From the NCBI GenBank assembly GCA_937897645.1, contig CALCNV010000092.1:1-36778 (forward strand): a stretch of 36,778 nucleotides of DNA. The letters run 5' to 3'. The notes below the pieces were generated by a model that saw only the letters and a list, made by a program, of their open reading frames with translations, was not told where the DNA came from and ran no database searches. Of the stretch, positions 1 through 7,113 are shown piece after piece. The first letter of the stretch is position 1, and every line of letters starts with the position of its first letter. The stretch is from an uncultured Lysobacteraceae bacterium. GTDB taxonomy: Bacteria > Pseudomonadota > Gammaproteobacteria > Xanthomonadales > Xanthomonadaceae. Made by a program: the position numbers and the translations under genes.

Positions 1-647
1 TTGATGCAGGCCTCGCGCGAGCGGATGTCCGGGTGGCATTCCACCGGGATGTCGTCGCCGTACTTCACCTTGAACAAGGCCAAGTTGGCGTTGATGGTGG
101 GCGTGTCTTCGCAGTGGGTGATGATGGGCGTGGGTGCTTCGCGGAAGATCGCGTCCAGCGTGTCGGGGTTGTCGACCAGCATGTTGCCGGTGGAGGCGCC
201 CATGAACACCTTGATGCCGGGGGCGGTCTTGGGGTCCAGCGTGCGCACATCGTCCAGGTTGTCGTTGCTGGCGCCCAGGTAGAAACCGAAGTTGCCCCAG
301 GCCCGGCCCGCCGCGGCGTCGTACTTGGCCTGCAGGGCCTGCGCGTTCAAGGTGGGCGGGTTGGTGTTGGGCATGTCCATGAAGGTGGTCAGCCCGCCGG
401 CGACGGCCGCGGCCGACTCGGTGGCGATGTCGCCCTTGTGGGTCAGGCCGGGTTCGCGGAAGTGCACCTGGTCGTCGACCATGCCCGGCAGCACCCAGCG
501 CCCGCCGGCTTCGATCACCTGGTCGCCGGGTTGCGCCGTCAGCTGGCCACCGACGTGGGTGATGCGGCCGTTGGCAAAGCGGATGTCGCCATCGAACTCG
601 CGACCTTCGTTGACCAGGCGAGCGTTGACTATCAGGGTGCCGGGCAT
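1..647 (-). CDS. pyrC: Dihydroorotase, N-terminal part (truncated by window edge)
   Basis: Catalyses cyclisation of N-carbamoyl-aspartate to dihydroorotate in cytoplasmic pyrimidine synthesis. The visible 215 residues start MPGTLIVNARLVNEG and contain the amidohydrolase signature DDQVHFREPGLTHKGD, then FMDMPNTNPP, GIKVFMGASTGNM and ITHCED. The reading frame runs off the left edge, so about half of a typical 440-450 residue protein is missing. The first metal-ligand position, usually His in DxHxH, is Gln here; the DDQVHFREPG variant is the one I recall from the Porphyromonas/Bacteroidetes-type dihydroorotases, so this is a subfamily trait rather than damage. The ATG overlaps the stop of yidD (TGATG), so the two are probably co-translated. 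The family call is firm; the missing half was not seen. Confidence 0.93.
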   Translation of the reverse strand, partial: MPGTLIVNARLVNEGREFDGDIRFANGRITHVGGQLTAQPGDQVIEAGGRWVLPGMVDDQVHFREPGLTHKGDIATESAAAVAGGLTTFMDMPNTNPPTLNAQALQAKYDAAAGRAWGNFGFYLGASNDNLDDVRTLDPKTAPGIKVFMGASTGNMLVDNPDTLDAIFREAPTPIITHCEDTPTINANLALFKVKYGDDIPVECHPDIRSREACI

Positions 648-898
648 CAGTGGGTTCCTGTGGAGTGGGCGGGGTGGACGGGTTTTTCGGGGACGGGGTC
701 GTGTCCGCCGGGGTGCAGGGGATGGCAGCGGCCGACGCGGCGCATCGCCATCCATCCGCCTTGCAGCGCGCCAAAACGGGCGATGGCCTGCATGGCGTAT
801 TCCGAGCAACTCGGCGCAAAGCGGCAGCGGGGCCCCAGCAAGGGACTGATGAAGCGCTTGTAAACCCGCAGGATGGCAATGAGGATGCGGTCGATCAT
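647..898 (-). CDS. yidD: Membrane protein insertion efficiency factor YidD
   Basis: An 83-residue protein of the YidD family, a small membrane-associated factor thought to help YidC-dependent insertion of inner-membrane proteins. The family signature is complete: an N-terminal amphipathic helix (MIDRILIAILRVYKRFISPL), then LGPRCRFAPSCSEYA with the conserved cysteines, and GGWMAMRRVGRCHPLHPGG. Length matches the family (about 70-90). In many bacteria yidD lies between rnpA and yidC; here it stands upstream of pyrC and overlaps it by one base. It is divergent from the dksA-like gene. No strong ribosome binding site is visible before the ATG. Confidence 0.93.
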   Translation of the reverse strand: MIDRILIAILRVYKRFISPLLGPRCRFAPSCSEYAMQAIARFGALQGGWMAMRRVGRCHPLHPGGHDPVPEKPVHPAHSTGTH

Positions 899-932
899 GC
901 CCGGATGATATGCGAGTTGGGTGAAGGCGTGG

Positions 933-961
933 TTGCCGCACCCGGCCGGTTAGGCTATAAA
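933..961 (+). promoter_or_regulatory. Sigma-70-type promoter of the dksA-like gene
   Basis: TTGCCG (933-938) and TATAAA (956-961) are separated by 17 bases, close to the sigma-70 consensus. Transcription would start near 968 and leave a leader of about 40 bases before the GTG start at 1007. Read by eye, not experimentally supported. Confidence 0.65.
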
Positions 962-1006
962 GACGCCCCCTTCCCGGGCCTCGGGAAGTTGAAGGAAGCG
1001 CTTTTC

Positions 1007-2104
1007 GTGGCTGCAAAAAAACCTGCGAAGAAGACCGCCAAGGTGGTCAAGAAACCCGCCAAGCCCGTTGCCAAGAAGGCTGCACCGGCCAAGAAGCCAG
1101 CGCCCAAGCCGGTGGCCAAGAAGCCAGTAGCGGCCAAGAAACCGGTTGCGAAGAAAGCGGTCGCCAAAAAGCCCGTCGCGAAGCCCGCACCCGCTGCCAA
1201 GAAGCCGCTTCCGGCCAAGAAGCCCGTGGCCAAGAAGGCCGCTGCCAAGCCTGCACCCAAGTCGCCTGTCGCCAAGCCTGCTGCCAAGAAGCCGGTGCCG
1301 GCCAAGGCCGTGGCCAAGCCGGCGGCGAAACCTGCTGCAAAACCTGTTCCCAAATCCGTTCCGAAACCGGCCCCCAAGCCGGCTGCGGCCAAAGCGACTC
1401 CTGCCAAGACCGCCCCCCCGGCTGCTGGCCGTGCCGAAGCGCCTGTTCCCAAGGCTGCTGTTCCCGCGGCACCCGCTCCAGCAGTCAAACCGACCCCCAT
1501 AAAAGTGCCCTCGAAACCATCCCCCAAGAACACCTCCAAAGCGTCCTCCGTCGTTCCCGCACCCGTTGCCAAGGCACCCACTCCGCGTCCCGTGGGCAAG
1601 GTGGCCGTGGCTATCGTGTCCAAGCCGTCCACCGCACCCGCGCCGCGCGGCAAGGTCAAGGTGGTGGCGTACAAGACCGATGACGCCACCGGCCGCCCCA
1701 TCGTTCCTGCCGGCTACAAGCCTGCGGCCGATGAGGAGTACATGAGCGCGCTGCAGCTGGAGTATTTCCGCCAGCGCCTGCTCACCTGGCGCGCGGATCT
1801 GGTGGAAGAGTCCAAGCAGACCATCGAAAACCTGAAGGACGAAGTGCGCGACGTCGGTGATGAAGCGGAGCGCGCAACCCGCGAAACCGAGAATTCGCTG
1901 GAACTGCGCACCCGCGACCGTTACCGCAAGCTGATCGGCAAGATCGACAGCACGCTGAAGCGCCTGGAAGCTGGCGACTACGGTTACTGCGCCGACACCG
2001 GCGAAGAAATCGGCCTGGATCGTCTGGAAGCGCGTTTGACTGCGGAACGCACCATCGATGCGCAGGAGCGTTGGGAGCATCTGCAGAAGCAGCAGGGCGA
2101 TTGA
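1007..2104 (+). CDS. dksA: DksA/TraR-family RNA polymerase-binding protein with long Lys/Ala/Pro-rich N-terminal tail
   Basis: A 365-residue protein in two parts. Residues 1 to about 240 are low-complexity repeats of the type KKPVAKK and KPAPK, like histone H1-type or AlgP tails. Residues about 243-365 are a DksA domain: EYMSALQLEYFRQRLL, a coiled coil, and LEARLTAERTIDAQERW. DksA binds the RNA polymerase secondary channel and acts with ppGpp. At the coiled-coil tip the E. coli D71 and A76 equivalents are kept (GDEAERA). Only one of the four zinc cysteines remains (YCADTG, TIDAQE); CxxT-type DksA proteins are known in other proteobacteria. The start is GTG at 1007, preceded by GGAAG with 8-base spacing; an in-frame TTG at 989 is possible but has poorer signals. 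A terminator follows the stop. Confidence 0.85.
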   Translation: MAAKKPAKKTAKVVKKPAKPVAKKAAPAKKPAPKPVAKKPVAAKKPVAKKAVAKKPVAKPAPAAKKPLPAKKPVAKKAAAKPAPKSPVAKPAAKKPVPAKAVAKPAAKPAAKPVPKSVPKPAPKPAAAKATPAKTAPPAAGRAEAPVPKAAVPAAPAPAVKPTPIKVPSKPSPKNTSKASSVVPAPVAKAPTPRPVGKVAVAIVSKPSTAPAPRGKVKVVAYKTDDATGRPIVPAGYKPAADEEYMSALQLEYFRQRLLTWRADLVEESKQTIENLKDEVRDVGDEAERATRETENSLELRTRDRYRKLIGKIDSTLKRLEAGDYGYCADTGEEIGLDRLEARLTAERTIDAQERWEHLQKQQGD

Positions 2105-2130
2105 TTGTTGCTTGAGTGGTATCTGTAAAC

Positions 2131-2157
2131 AAAAACCCCGCCTAGTGCGGGGTTTTT
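2131..2157 (+). terminator. Rho-independent terminator after the dksA-like gene
   Basis: A perfect 11-base stem (2131-2141 with 2147-2157) and a 5-base loop (CTAGT), rich in GC at the base of the loop and flanked by A5 and T6. Because A and T runs are symmetrical it could also stop transcription coming from the minus strand. Confidence 0.9.
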
Positions 2158-2316
2158 TGTTTGTAGAGCTGAGATCGCACCTGCTGCGCCGTGAAGGGCG
2201 AAGTCTGCCGCTTTGCAGCCTGCCAAGCCAGGAAGACAGCAACATGATTACAAGTGAATATGCCTGTGGGCTAGACAGTTTTCAGGGGCGTTGCACTCGA
2301 GGTGTCAATTGACCCT

Positions 2317-2829
2317 TCACGGCCACCGTAGTTGGCCCAGATGCGGCTTGTCAGCGTCCCAGTAAATGGGACAGAAAAACCGCTGGAACCAAGTGCCGAA
2401 CTTGTAGCGGGAGTAAACCCCCGAATATTCCAAACGGAGGACACCAGGGGACGCAAACCGAAGCTTGTAGTCGCGTTCAAGTAGCTCGACGAGTGAAAGG
2501 ATCTGCTCCGAAGAATGTGTATAAGGCGGCTCAGAGAATCTGCCGGTCGTGATCAGGTCTCCAAACTTCGAGAATAAAATCACGGTCGGCCCACTTAGAT
2601 TGTTCGCTGGTACTTCTAGATAGTTAAGGCTGCTCGATGAAACTTCTGTAAGGAGCGCTCCGTCCTGAAACACTGAGGGATCAGTAACATGCCAGCGTGT
2701 CCCGGTTTCCTTTTGCAAGCGATTTGCTATCCGCTTTGCGCGATCAAATTGCGCCTCTATCGCCACGTGTGGAAAAGACTCCGGAGAGTCGATTAGCGTT
2801 AGGTCTTGGACAGTGAGTGTCTCTTTCAT
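2317..2829 (-). CDS. Orphan hypothetical protein in an AT-richer island
   Basis: A 170-residue soluble-looking protein that I do not recognise. It begins MKETLTVQDLTLIDSPESFP, has no signal peptide or membrane segment, and ends with an aromatic, Trp-containing stretch (KFGTWFQRFFCPIYW). Its base composition and codon use are clearly less GC-biased than the neighbours, which suggests acquisition by transfer. The ATG at 2829 was chosen over an in-frame GTG at 2835; neither has a good ribosome binding site. Just upstream lies an attC-like sequence, so it may be an integron-type cassette gene (inference). It could also be a non-expressed remnant, but the frame is intact over 170 codons with a biased, protein-like composition. 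Confidence 0.6.
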   Translation of the reverse strand: MKETLTVQDLTLIDSPESFPHVAIEAQFDRAKRIANRLQKETGTRWHVTDPSVFQDGALLTEVSSSSLNYLEVPANNLSGPTVILFSKFGDLITTGRFSEPPYTHSSEQILSLVELLERDYKLRFASPGVLRLEYSGVYSRYKFGTWFQRFFCPIYWDADKPHLGQLRWP

Positions 2830-2832
2830 GCG

Positions 2833-2892
2833 CACTAATGCTCGAATTTCGCCGATTTTCGAAATCAGTTTGGATCGAATGAATTGTTAGGT
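2833..2892 (-). other. attC-like (integron cassette recombination) sequence
   Basis: Read on the minus strand this 60-base stretch begins ACCTAAC (2892-2886), which fits the R'' consensus RYYYAAC, continues AATTCATTC as many attC L'' arms do, has a central small hairpin (GATTT/AAATC around 2862), and ends GAGC-ATTAGTG, close to an R' half-site (GTTRRRY) but not matching it exactly. The length fits the short end of known attC sites. No integrase gene is in the window. Tentative. Confidence 0.35.
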
Positions 2893-2969
2893 GCCATCCG
2901 TCGCACCCTCCAAGACTATCGTACCGAGTTTGACATGTTCTCGAGCACTAACGCTCGCATGGCACCTAA
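2887..2969. repeat. Inverted repeat upstream of the orphan gene
   Basis: TTAGGTGCCAT (2887-2897) recurs inverted at 2959-2969, 61 bases apart. Inside the second half a small hairpin CGAGC/GCTCG (2942-2956) contains GCACTAACGCTCG, which is a near copy of GCACTAATGCTCG at 2832-2844. These shared words suggest repeated recombination-site remnants rather than chance. Confidence 0.5.
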
Positions 2970-3031
2970 ATTTGTAATGGGCGATCGTGTGTCGTTTTCT
3001 AGCTAACACCTAGAGCTGAGTAAGACACCAC

Positions 3032-4270
3032 TCACTGCAAATCCTTCAGGTCCAACCGCCGCAGCTTGGGCGCTTTCCACGCAGTCACGCCAACCACGCC
3101 TAGGGTGACGAATCCACCCAGCACCACCGCCGGCACCAGCCCAAGCAAACGGGCCATGCTGCCGCTGTAGAACGCGCCAAGCTCGTTCGATGAGCCGATG
3201 AAGATGCCATTGATCGAGGACACGCGTCCGCGCATGTGGTCGGGCGTGGCCAGTTGCAGGATGGTCGAGCGCAGCACGACCGACACGCCATCGAACACGC
3301 CTGACAGCAACAGGAACGCGGCCGACAACCAGAAGTGTCGTGACAGGCCGAAGCCAATGATGCACAGGCCAAAACCCGCGACCGCCAGCAACAGCAACCG
3401 TCCTGCGTGGCGGCTGGGTGGATGCCGCACCAGCCACAGGCCCACGCACACCGCACCCAGCGCAGGCGCCGCGCGCAAGATGCCCAGTGCCTCCGGCCCG
3501 CGATGCAGCACGTCCGTGATGAAGGCCGGCAGCATGGCGACCGCGCCACCAAACAACACCGCGAACATATCCAGTGCCAACGCGCCCAACACGATCTGCT
3601 TGCTGAAAACGAAACGCAGGCCTTCGCCAATGCTGCTGAAGATCGGCGCGCGTTCGCCTTCCACCACGGGCTCGCTCACCCGCATCAAGACCAGCACCAC
3701 GCCCGCCACCAAGGCCAGCGCCGCCGCCGTGGCATACGCCGCCGTGGTGCCGGCCCAGCCGACCAGCACGCCACCCAGCGCGGGACCAGTGACCATCGCG
3801 GCCTGGAACGCCACGCTGCCCATGCCCGCGCCACGCGCAAACTGCGCGCGCGCCAGCACCCGAGCGAACAGCGCGTTGTAGATCGGACCCAGGAATGCGC
3901 GCGCCACGCCGGTCACGGCAATCGCCGCATAGATCATCGTGGTGCCATGCGCCTGCAGCCAGCCCATCGAAATCGCGACAAGCAGCAAGCCGGTGATGCT
4001 GAGGCAGATGCAGGCGGCGAGTCCCAGCTTGCGGCGTGGCAGGTGGTCCACCGCATAGCCGGCGAACAAGGCCGTGCAGAAATACGGAATTACTTCGGCC
4101 AGGCCAATCAGTCCCAGCGCCAGCGGATTGCCGGTGAGCTGGTACACGTGCCAGCCCACGGTGACCGCGGTGATCTGGTACGACAGGATGGAGAGGATGC
4201 GGTACGCCAGCAGGACCGGGAACTGCGTGCGCAGCAACGGCAGGCTGGGGTCGCCGAACTCCTCGTTCAC
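3032..4270 (-). CDS. Major facilitator superfamily exporter (EntS-like)
   Basis: A 412-residue inner-membrane protein with alternating hydrophobic segments consistent with 12 transmembrane helices. The loop after the second helix has GYAVDHLPRRKLG, the MFS motif A (GxxxDxxxRR-like). Sequence flavour (FPVLLAYRILSILSYQITAVTVGWHVYQLTGNPLALGL) is that of the DHA3/EntS group of proton-driven exporters; the substrate cannot be told. The GTG start overlaps the sufE stop by four bases (GTGA), so the two are translationally coupled, though a functional link with Fe-S assembly is not established. Confidence 0.88.
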   Translation of the reverse strand: MNEEFGDPSLPLLRTQFPVLLAYRILSILSYQITAVTVGWHVYQLTGNPLALGLIGLAEVIPYFCTALFAGYAVDHLPRRKLGLAACICLSITGLLLVAISMGWLQAHGTTMIYAAIAVTGVARAFLGPIYNALFARVLARAQFARGAGMGSVAFQAAMVTGPALGGVLVGWAGTTAAYATAAALALVAGVVLVLMRVSEPVVEGERAPIFSSIGEGLRFVFSKQIVLGALALDMFAVLFGGAVAMLPAFITDVLHRGPEALGILRAAPALGAVCVGLWLVRHPPSRHAGRLLLLAVAGFGLCIIGFGLSRHFWLSAAFLLLSGVFDGVSVVLRSTILQLATPDHMRGRVSSINGIFIGSSNELGAFYSGSMARLLGLVPAVVLGGFVTLGVVGVTAWKAPKLRRLDLKDLQ

Positions 4271-4704
4271 AGGTGTTGCTGCGCTGTCTCGCGGATGAAG
4301 GCGAGCAGGGCGGCCAGCCCGTTGCTGCGCGTGGGCGACAGGTGCTTGGCCAAGCCGATATCGGCGATGTAGTCCGCATCCGTGGCCACGATCTCCGCCG
4401 CCGAACGCCCCGAATACACGCGCAAGGCCAGATAGATCAAGCCGGAGACAATCGCCGAGTCGCTGATAGCGTGGAAATCAAGGCGCTGCGCATCGCCCTG
4501 CGGCACGATCCAGACCATGGACTGGCAACCGAGTAGGCGATGTTCCTCCGTCTTCCATTCCTCCGGGAACGCAGGCAGCTTGCGACCCAGGTCGATCAGG
4601 TACTGGTAGCGCTCGGCCCAGTCACTGAAGAACGCGAACTCGTCCTTGATGGCGAGTTGGGCGTCGGCGGGGGTGGGTTCGATGGGGAAGATCGTGTCGG
4701 TCAT
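4267..4704 (-). CDS. sufE: SufE-family cysteine desulfurase sulfur acceptor
   Basis: A 145-residue protein of the SufE/CsdE family, which takes persulfide sulfur from a SufS-type cysteine desulfurase and passes it to the Fe-S scaffold. The active cysteine is in the conserved context EHRLLGCQSMVW; further family features are LIDLGRKLPAFPEEW and the C-terminal LSPTRSNGL. ATG at 4704 was chosen because it gives the usual family length; an in-frame TTG at 4731 would add nine residues. Stands first in a two-gene unit with the MFS exporter. No sufS is nearby. Confidence 0.92.
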   Translation of the reverse strand: MTDTIFPIEPTPADAQLAIKDEFAFFSDWAERYQYLIDLGRKLPAFPEEWKTEEHRLLGCQSMVWIVPQGDAQRLDFHAISDSAIVSGLIYLALRVYSGRSAAEIVATDADYIADIGLAKHLSPTRSNGLAALLAFIRETAQQHL

Positions 4705-4733
4705 TAAGAAATCAAAGAGTGAGTAGGTCAAAG

Positions 4734-4879
4734 CCCCTCTCCCACCGGGAGAGGGGTTGGGGTGAGGGTGCGGCGGAGTCCGAATGGCGCAAGCTTTGCT
4801 GGCTCCGCCGCACCCTCATCCGCCCTTCGGGCACCCCGTATCAAGTACGGGGCAGGCTCTTCTCCCGGAGGGAGAAGAG
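4734..4879. repeat. Composite intergenic palindromic repeat
   Basis: Four consecutive hairpins fill almost the whole gap between cysS and sufE: a 10-base stem at 4734-4743/4747-4756 (CCCCTCTCCC), a perfect 15-base stem at 4764-4778/4803-4817, a 7-base stem at 4834-4840/4846-4852 (CCCCGTA) and a 10-base stem at 4857-4866/4870-4879 (CTCTTCTCCC). The outer hairpins are near copies of each other. Elements with this GGGAGAGGGG core are, as far as I know, dispersed repeats in Xanthomonadaceae and related genomes. May also terminate cysS transcription. Confidence 0.75.
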
Positions 4880-4886
4880 ATGCATG

Positions 4887-6284
4887 TCACCCGCGCTTCC
4901 AGCGCACACCCTGCGCTGTGTCTTCCAGCATCACGCCTTCGGCAGCCAACTGGTCGCGGATCGCGTCCGAACGTGCAAAATCGCGGTTCTGCTTCGCCGC
5001 ACTACGTTCATCGATCAATGCCTGGATCCGCGCATCGTCATCGCCAGAAGCGCCGCGGCCAAACCAGTCGGCAGGATTCTGTTGCAGCAAGCCCATTGCC
5101 AAGCCCGCGCCCAGCAGATCAGCCTTCAAATTAGCTAGCTCGGCGTGCTCGTCCTTGCCCAAGCCGTTTGGCGAATTAACGAGGATGTGTCGTGCTTGAC
5201 TGGCTAGTGCGGCAATTCCAGCCAGAGCGAGCGGAGTATTCAGATCGTCATCCAGCGAATTCTCGATGTCGATAGGTATATTTCCTTCAACCTCGTATGC
5301 AGCCAGATCACGCAACGTCCCATACAAGCGGTCCAGCGTGCGCACCGACTGCTCGATCAATCCATCCGTCCAGTCCAGCGGCTGCCGGTAATGCGCCGAC
5401 AGCAAGGCCAGGCGCAACGCTTCTGGCGGATGCTGCTGCAGCAGGTCGTGCACGCGTTCGATATTGCCCAATGACTTGGACATCTTGGCGCCGCCGAAAT
5501 TCAGCATGCCGTTGTGCAGCCAGTAGCGCGCGAAGACCTTGCCGCCGTGCGCGCATTCGCTCTGCGCGATTTCGTTTTCGTGATGGGGGAACTGCAGGTC
5601 GACACCGCCGGCATGGATGTCGATGGTTTCGCCGAAGATCGCGCTGATCATCGCCGAGCATTCGATGTGCCAGCCGGGGCGTCCACGACCCCACGGCGAA
5701 TCCCAGCCGGGCAAATCGTCAGTGGAAGGCTTCCACAGCACGAAATCACCCGGCTCGCGCTTGTACGGAGCGACTTCCACGCGTGCACCGGCCAGCATTT
5801 CCTCCGGATCGCGGCGCGACAGCTTGCCGTACTCCTTGAAAGTGCTGACCGCGAAGAGCGCGTGGCCTTCGGCGGCGTAGGCATGTCCATTCGCGATCAG
5901 GCGCTCGATCATGGCGATGATCTGCGGGATGTGCGCGGTGGCCTCGGGTTCCACGTCCGGTGCGGCCACGCCCAGGTTGGCCATGTCCTCACGGTAGGCG
6001 GCGGCGTATTTGTCGGTGATGACCGAGATGGCCACGCCCAGTTCGCCGGCCGCCGCATTTATCTTGTCGTCCACGTCGGTGATGTTACGGGCGTAGCGCA
6101 GGTTGCCGTAGCGGCGCCGGAGCAGGGCTGCCAGCACGCCAAACACCACGGGCCCGCGCGCATTGCCGATGTGCACGTAGTTGTAGACCGTGGGGCCGCA
6201 CACATACAGGGTGGGGCAGGCGGGATCGAGCGGCGCGAAGGGTTCCACCTGGCGCGTGAGGTTGTTGTGCAGTCGCAGGGTCAT
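4887..6284 (-). CDS. cysS: Cysteinyl-tRNA synthetase
   Basis: A 465-residue class I aminoacyl-tRNA synthetase that charges tRNA-Cys in the cytoplasm. Visible motifs: the zinc/catalytic cysteine in LYVCGPTVYNYVHIGNARG together with the HIGN signature, ITDVDDKI, the second metal-site region WHIECSAM and HHENEIAQSECA, and the KMSKS loop as AKMSKSLGN. Length matches the family (about 460). A -10-like TAGAAT (minus strand, 6317-6312) lies about 28 bases before the start, with no convincing -35. Downstream is the palindromic repeat. Confidence 0.97.
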   Translation of the reverse strand: MTLRLHNNLTRQVEPFAPLDPACPTLYVCGPTVYNYVHIGNARGPVVFGVLAALLRRRYGNLRYARNITDVDDKINAAAGELGVAISVITDKYAAAYREDMANLGVAAPDVEPEATAHIPQIIAMIERLIANGHAYAAEGHALFAVSTFKEYGKLSRRDPEEMLAGARVEVAPYKREPGDFVLWKPSTDDLPGWDSPWGRGRPGWHIECSAMISAIFGETIDIHAGGVDLQFPHHENEIAQSECAHGGKVFARYWLHNGMLNFGGAKMSKSLGNIERVHDLLQQHPPEALRLALLSAHYRQPLDWTDGLIEQSVRTLDRLYGTLRDLAAYEVEGNIPIDIENSLDDDLNTPLALAGIAALASQARHILVNSPNGLGKDEHAELANLKADLLGAGLAMGLLQQNPADWFGRGASGDDDARIQALIDERSAAKQNRDFARSDAIRDQLAAEGVMLEDTAQGVRWKRG

Positions 6285-6408
6285 GGCGGGGGCTGGAGTG
6301 GTAGCCGGTTGATTCTACCGGGCAGCGCACTGCGCCGACAGCATCGATTCAGCCCCACGCCAGCCGGGCCTGCCTACACTGTCGGCCGGAATCCTGATCC
6401 GTGGCCGC

Positions 6409-6897
6409 ATGCACCTGTTCCGTGTCACCTTCCTTGCCTTGCTGATGATTGCGCTGCCCGCAGCCGCGCAAAGCGTTGTGGCAGGCGGTGCGGGTCCAAC
6501 GGAAAACGTGCGCTTGGACTACGCGCAGGTGCTGAACGTGTCCCCCGTGTACGAGACCCTGCGTGCTTCGCGCAGCGAACTGCGCTGCGAGGAAGTGACC
6601 ACTCCCAAGCCGGCACCCGTGGCCGACGAAGGCCGTTGGTCCAAGATGGTGGATGCGGTCAAGGGAGTCTTCACCCGTGACCCCGAGCCGGAGCCCAAGT
6701 CAGCCGGCAACCCGAAGTCGAATTGCCGCATGGTGCCCGTGCAGAGGGAATTCCAGCGACCGATCGCCTACGACGTGGACTATGTCTACAAGGGCATCAA
6801 GTACCGCTCGCGCTTGCCGGAAGATCCTGGCAACCGCCTGCGCATACGGGTTTCGGTGATGCCCTATGTGCCCGGACAGACCGTTGCGCTGCCCTGA
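6409..6897 (+). CDS. Exported hypothetical protein
   Basis: A 162-residue protein with a clear Sec signal peptide (LFRVTFLALLMIALPAAA, probable cleavage after the last Ala of ALPAAA, before Q). The mature part has two cysteines (ELRCEEV and SNCRMVP) that could form a disulfide, a Pro/Lys-rich linker between them, and a C-terminal block RPIAYDVDYVYKGIKYRSR-LPEDPGNRLRIRV. That last block resembles the C-terminal part of periplasmic or outer-membrane glycine-zipper (YcfJ-like) proteins, but the glycine zipper itself is absent here. Probably periplasmic; function unknown. Conserved in arrangement between cysS and the arg operon is plausible but not checked. Confidence 0.75.
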   Translation: MHLFRVTFLALLMIALPAAAQSVVAGGAGPTENVRLDYAQVLNVSPVYETLRASRSELRCEEVTTPKPAPVADEGRWSKMVDAVKGVFTRDPEPEPKSAGNPKSNCRMVPVQREFQRPIAYDVDYVYKGIKYRSRLPEDPGNRLRIRVSVMPYVPGQTVALP

Positions 6898-6958
6898 GCC
6901 GCGCAGGATGGCTTTGGTGCCTTGCACAATCGGCGTCCCGCATGCGAGGATGCCGGCC

Positions 6959-7048
6959 ATGAAGCTGAACACACACGCGTATGCAAGCGCCGCCCGGATG
7001 GCTTCGGGCATGACGTCGCGTGCCCGCCGACCGGAAACCTGTCTCTAG
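6959..7048 (+). CDS. Putative arginine-operon leader peptide (29 codons)
   Basis: A 29-residue open frame, ATG 6959 to TAG 7046-7048, with a good Shine-Dalgarno (GAGG at 6946-6949, 9 bases before the ATG). Four of its codons are Arg; three lie near the end as CGT, CGC, CGA at 7019-7030 (peptide SRARRPETCL). It ends about 35 bases before a terminator hairpin that stands in front of argF'. The geometry is what a ribosome-mediated attenuator needs: stalling at the Arg codons covers one arm of an RNA hairpin. That it is translated and regulatory is inference. Confidence 0.55.
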   Translation: MKLNTHAYASAARMASGMTSRARRPETCL

Positions 7049-7103
7049 CTGGGTCGCCGGACGTTGTTGCATGTTCAACCGGAACCCAGCCTGGCGCTGG
7101 GTT
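7024..7103 (+). promoter_or_regulatory. Candidate arginine transcription attenuator (1:2, 2:3 and 3:4 pairings)
   Basis: Four pairing segments follow one another. Segment 1, 7024-7032 (CCGCCGACC, over the Arg codons), can pair with 7052-7060 (GGTCGCCGG) with one mismatch. Segment 2, 7048-7060, begins at the leader stop codon; its GCTGGGT (7048-7054) and CCGG (7057-7060) pair with CCGG (7079-7082) and ACCCAGC (7084-7090) of segment 3. Segment 3 instead pairs with segment 4 (GCTGGGTT, 7096-7103) to make the terminator. The 2:3 and 3:4 pairings exclude each other, as in trp-, his- and leu-type attenuators. A ribosome stalled on Arg codons would free segment 2 and allow read-through into argF'. 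No ArgR-box-like site was seen upstream. Confidence 0.6.
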
Positions 7104-7113
7104 TTCTCGTTTT
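7083..7113 (+). terminator. Leader terminator in front of argF'
   Basis: AACCCAGC (7083-7090), loop CTGGC, GCTGGGTT (7096-7103), then a T-rich run TTCTCGTTTT. An 8-base perfect stem. It lies only about 30 bases upstream of the argF' start, so it cannot simply end the upstream exported-protein gene without also affecting argF'. Confidence 0.75.

Noticed and set aside
1..647. Gln in place of the first His in the dihydroorotase metal motif as evidence of an inactive enzyme
   Set aside because: The DDQVHFREPG form is a recognised variant and the rest of the motif set is intact.
1010..1700. Repetitive AAGAAGCC-type DNA considered as a satellite repeat
   Set aside because: It is explained by the Lys/Ala/Pro-rich coding tail of the DksA fusion; codons vary while the protein pattern stays.
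2244..2312. Small frame MITSEYACGLDSFQGRCTRGVN on the plus strand with AGGA before it
   Set aside because: Only 22 codons, no regulatory structure and no partner gene on that strand; likely chance.
3003..4379. Long minus-strand frame of 458 codons overlapping the MFS gene
   Set aside because: Arg/Gly/Ala-rich composition typical of an out-of-frame shadow of a high-GC gene; the 412-residue frame is a recognisable transporter.
6700..7011. Minus-strand frame starting with a membrane-like segment (ALAYACVFSFMAGILAC)
   Set aside because: Overlaps the exported-protein gene and becomes shadow-like after 40 residues; no ribosome binding site.
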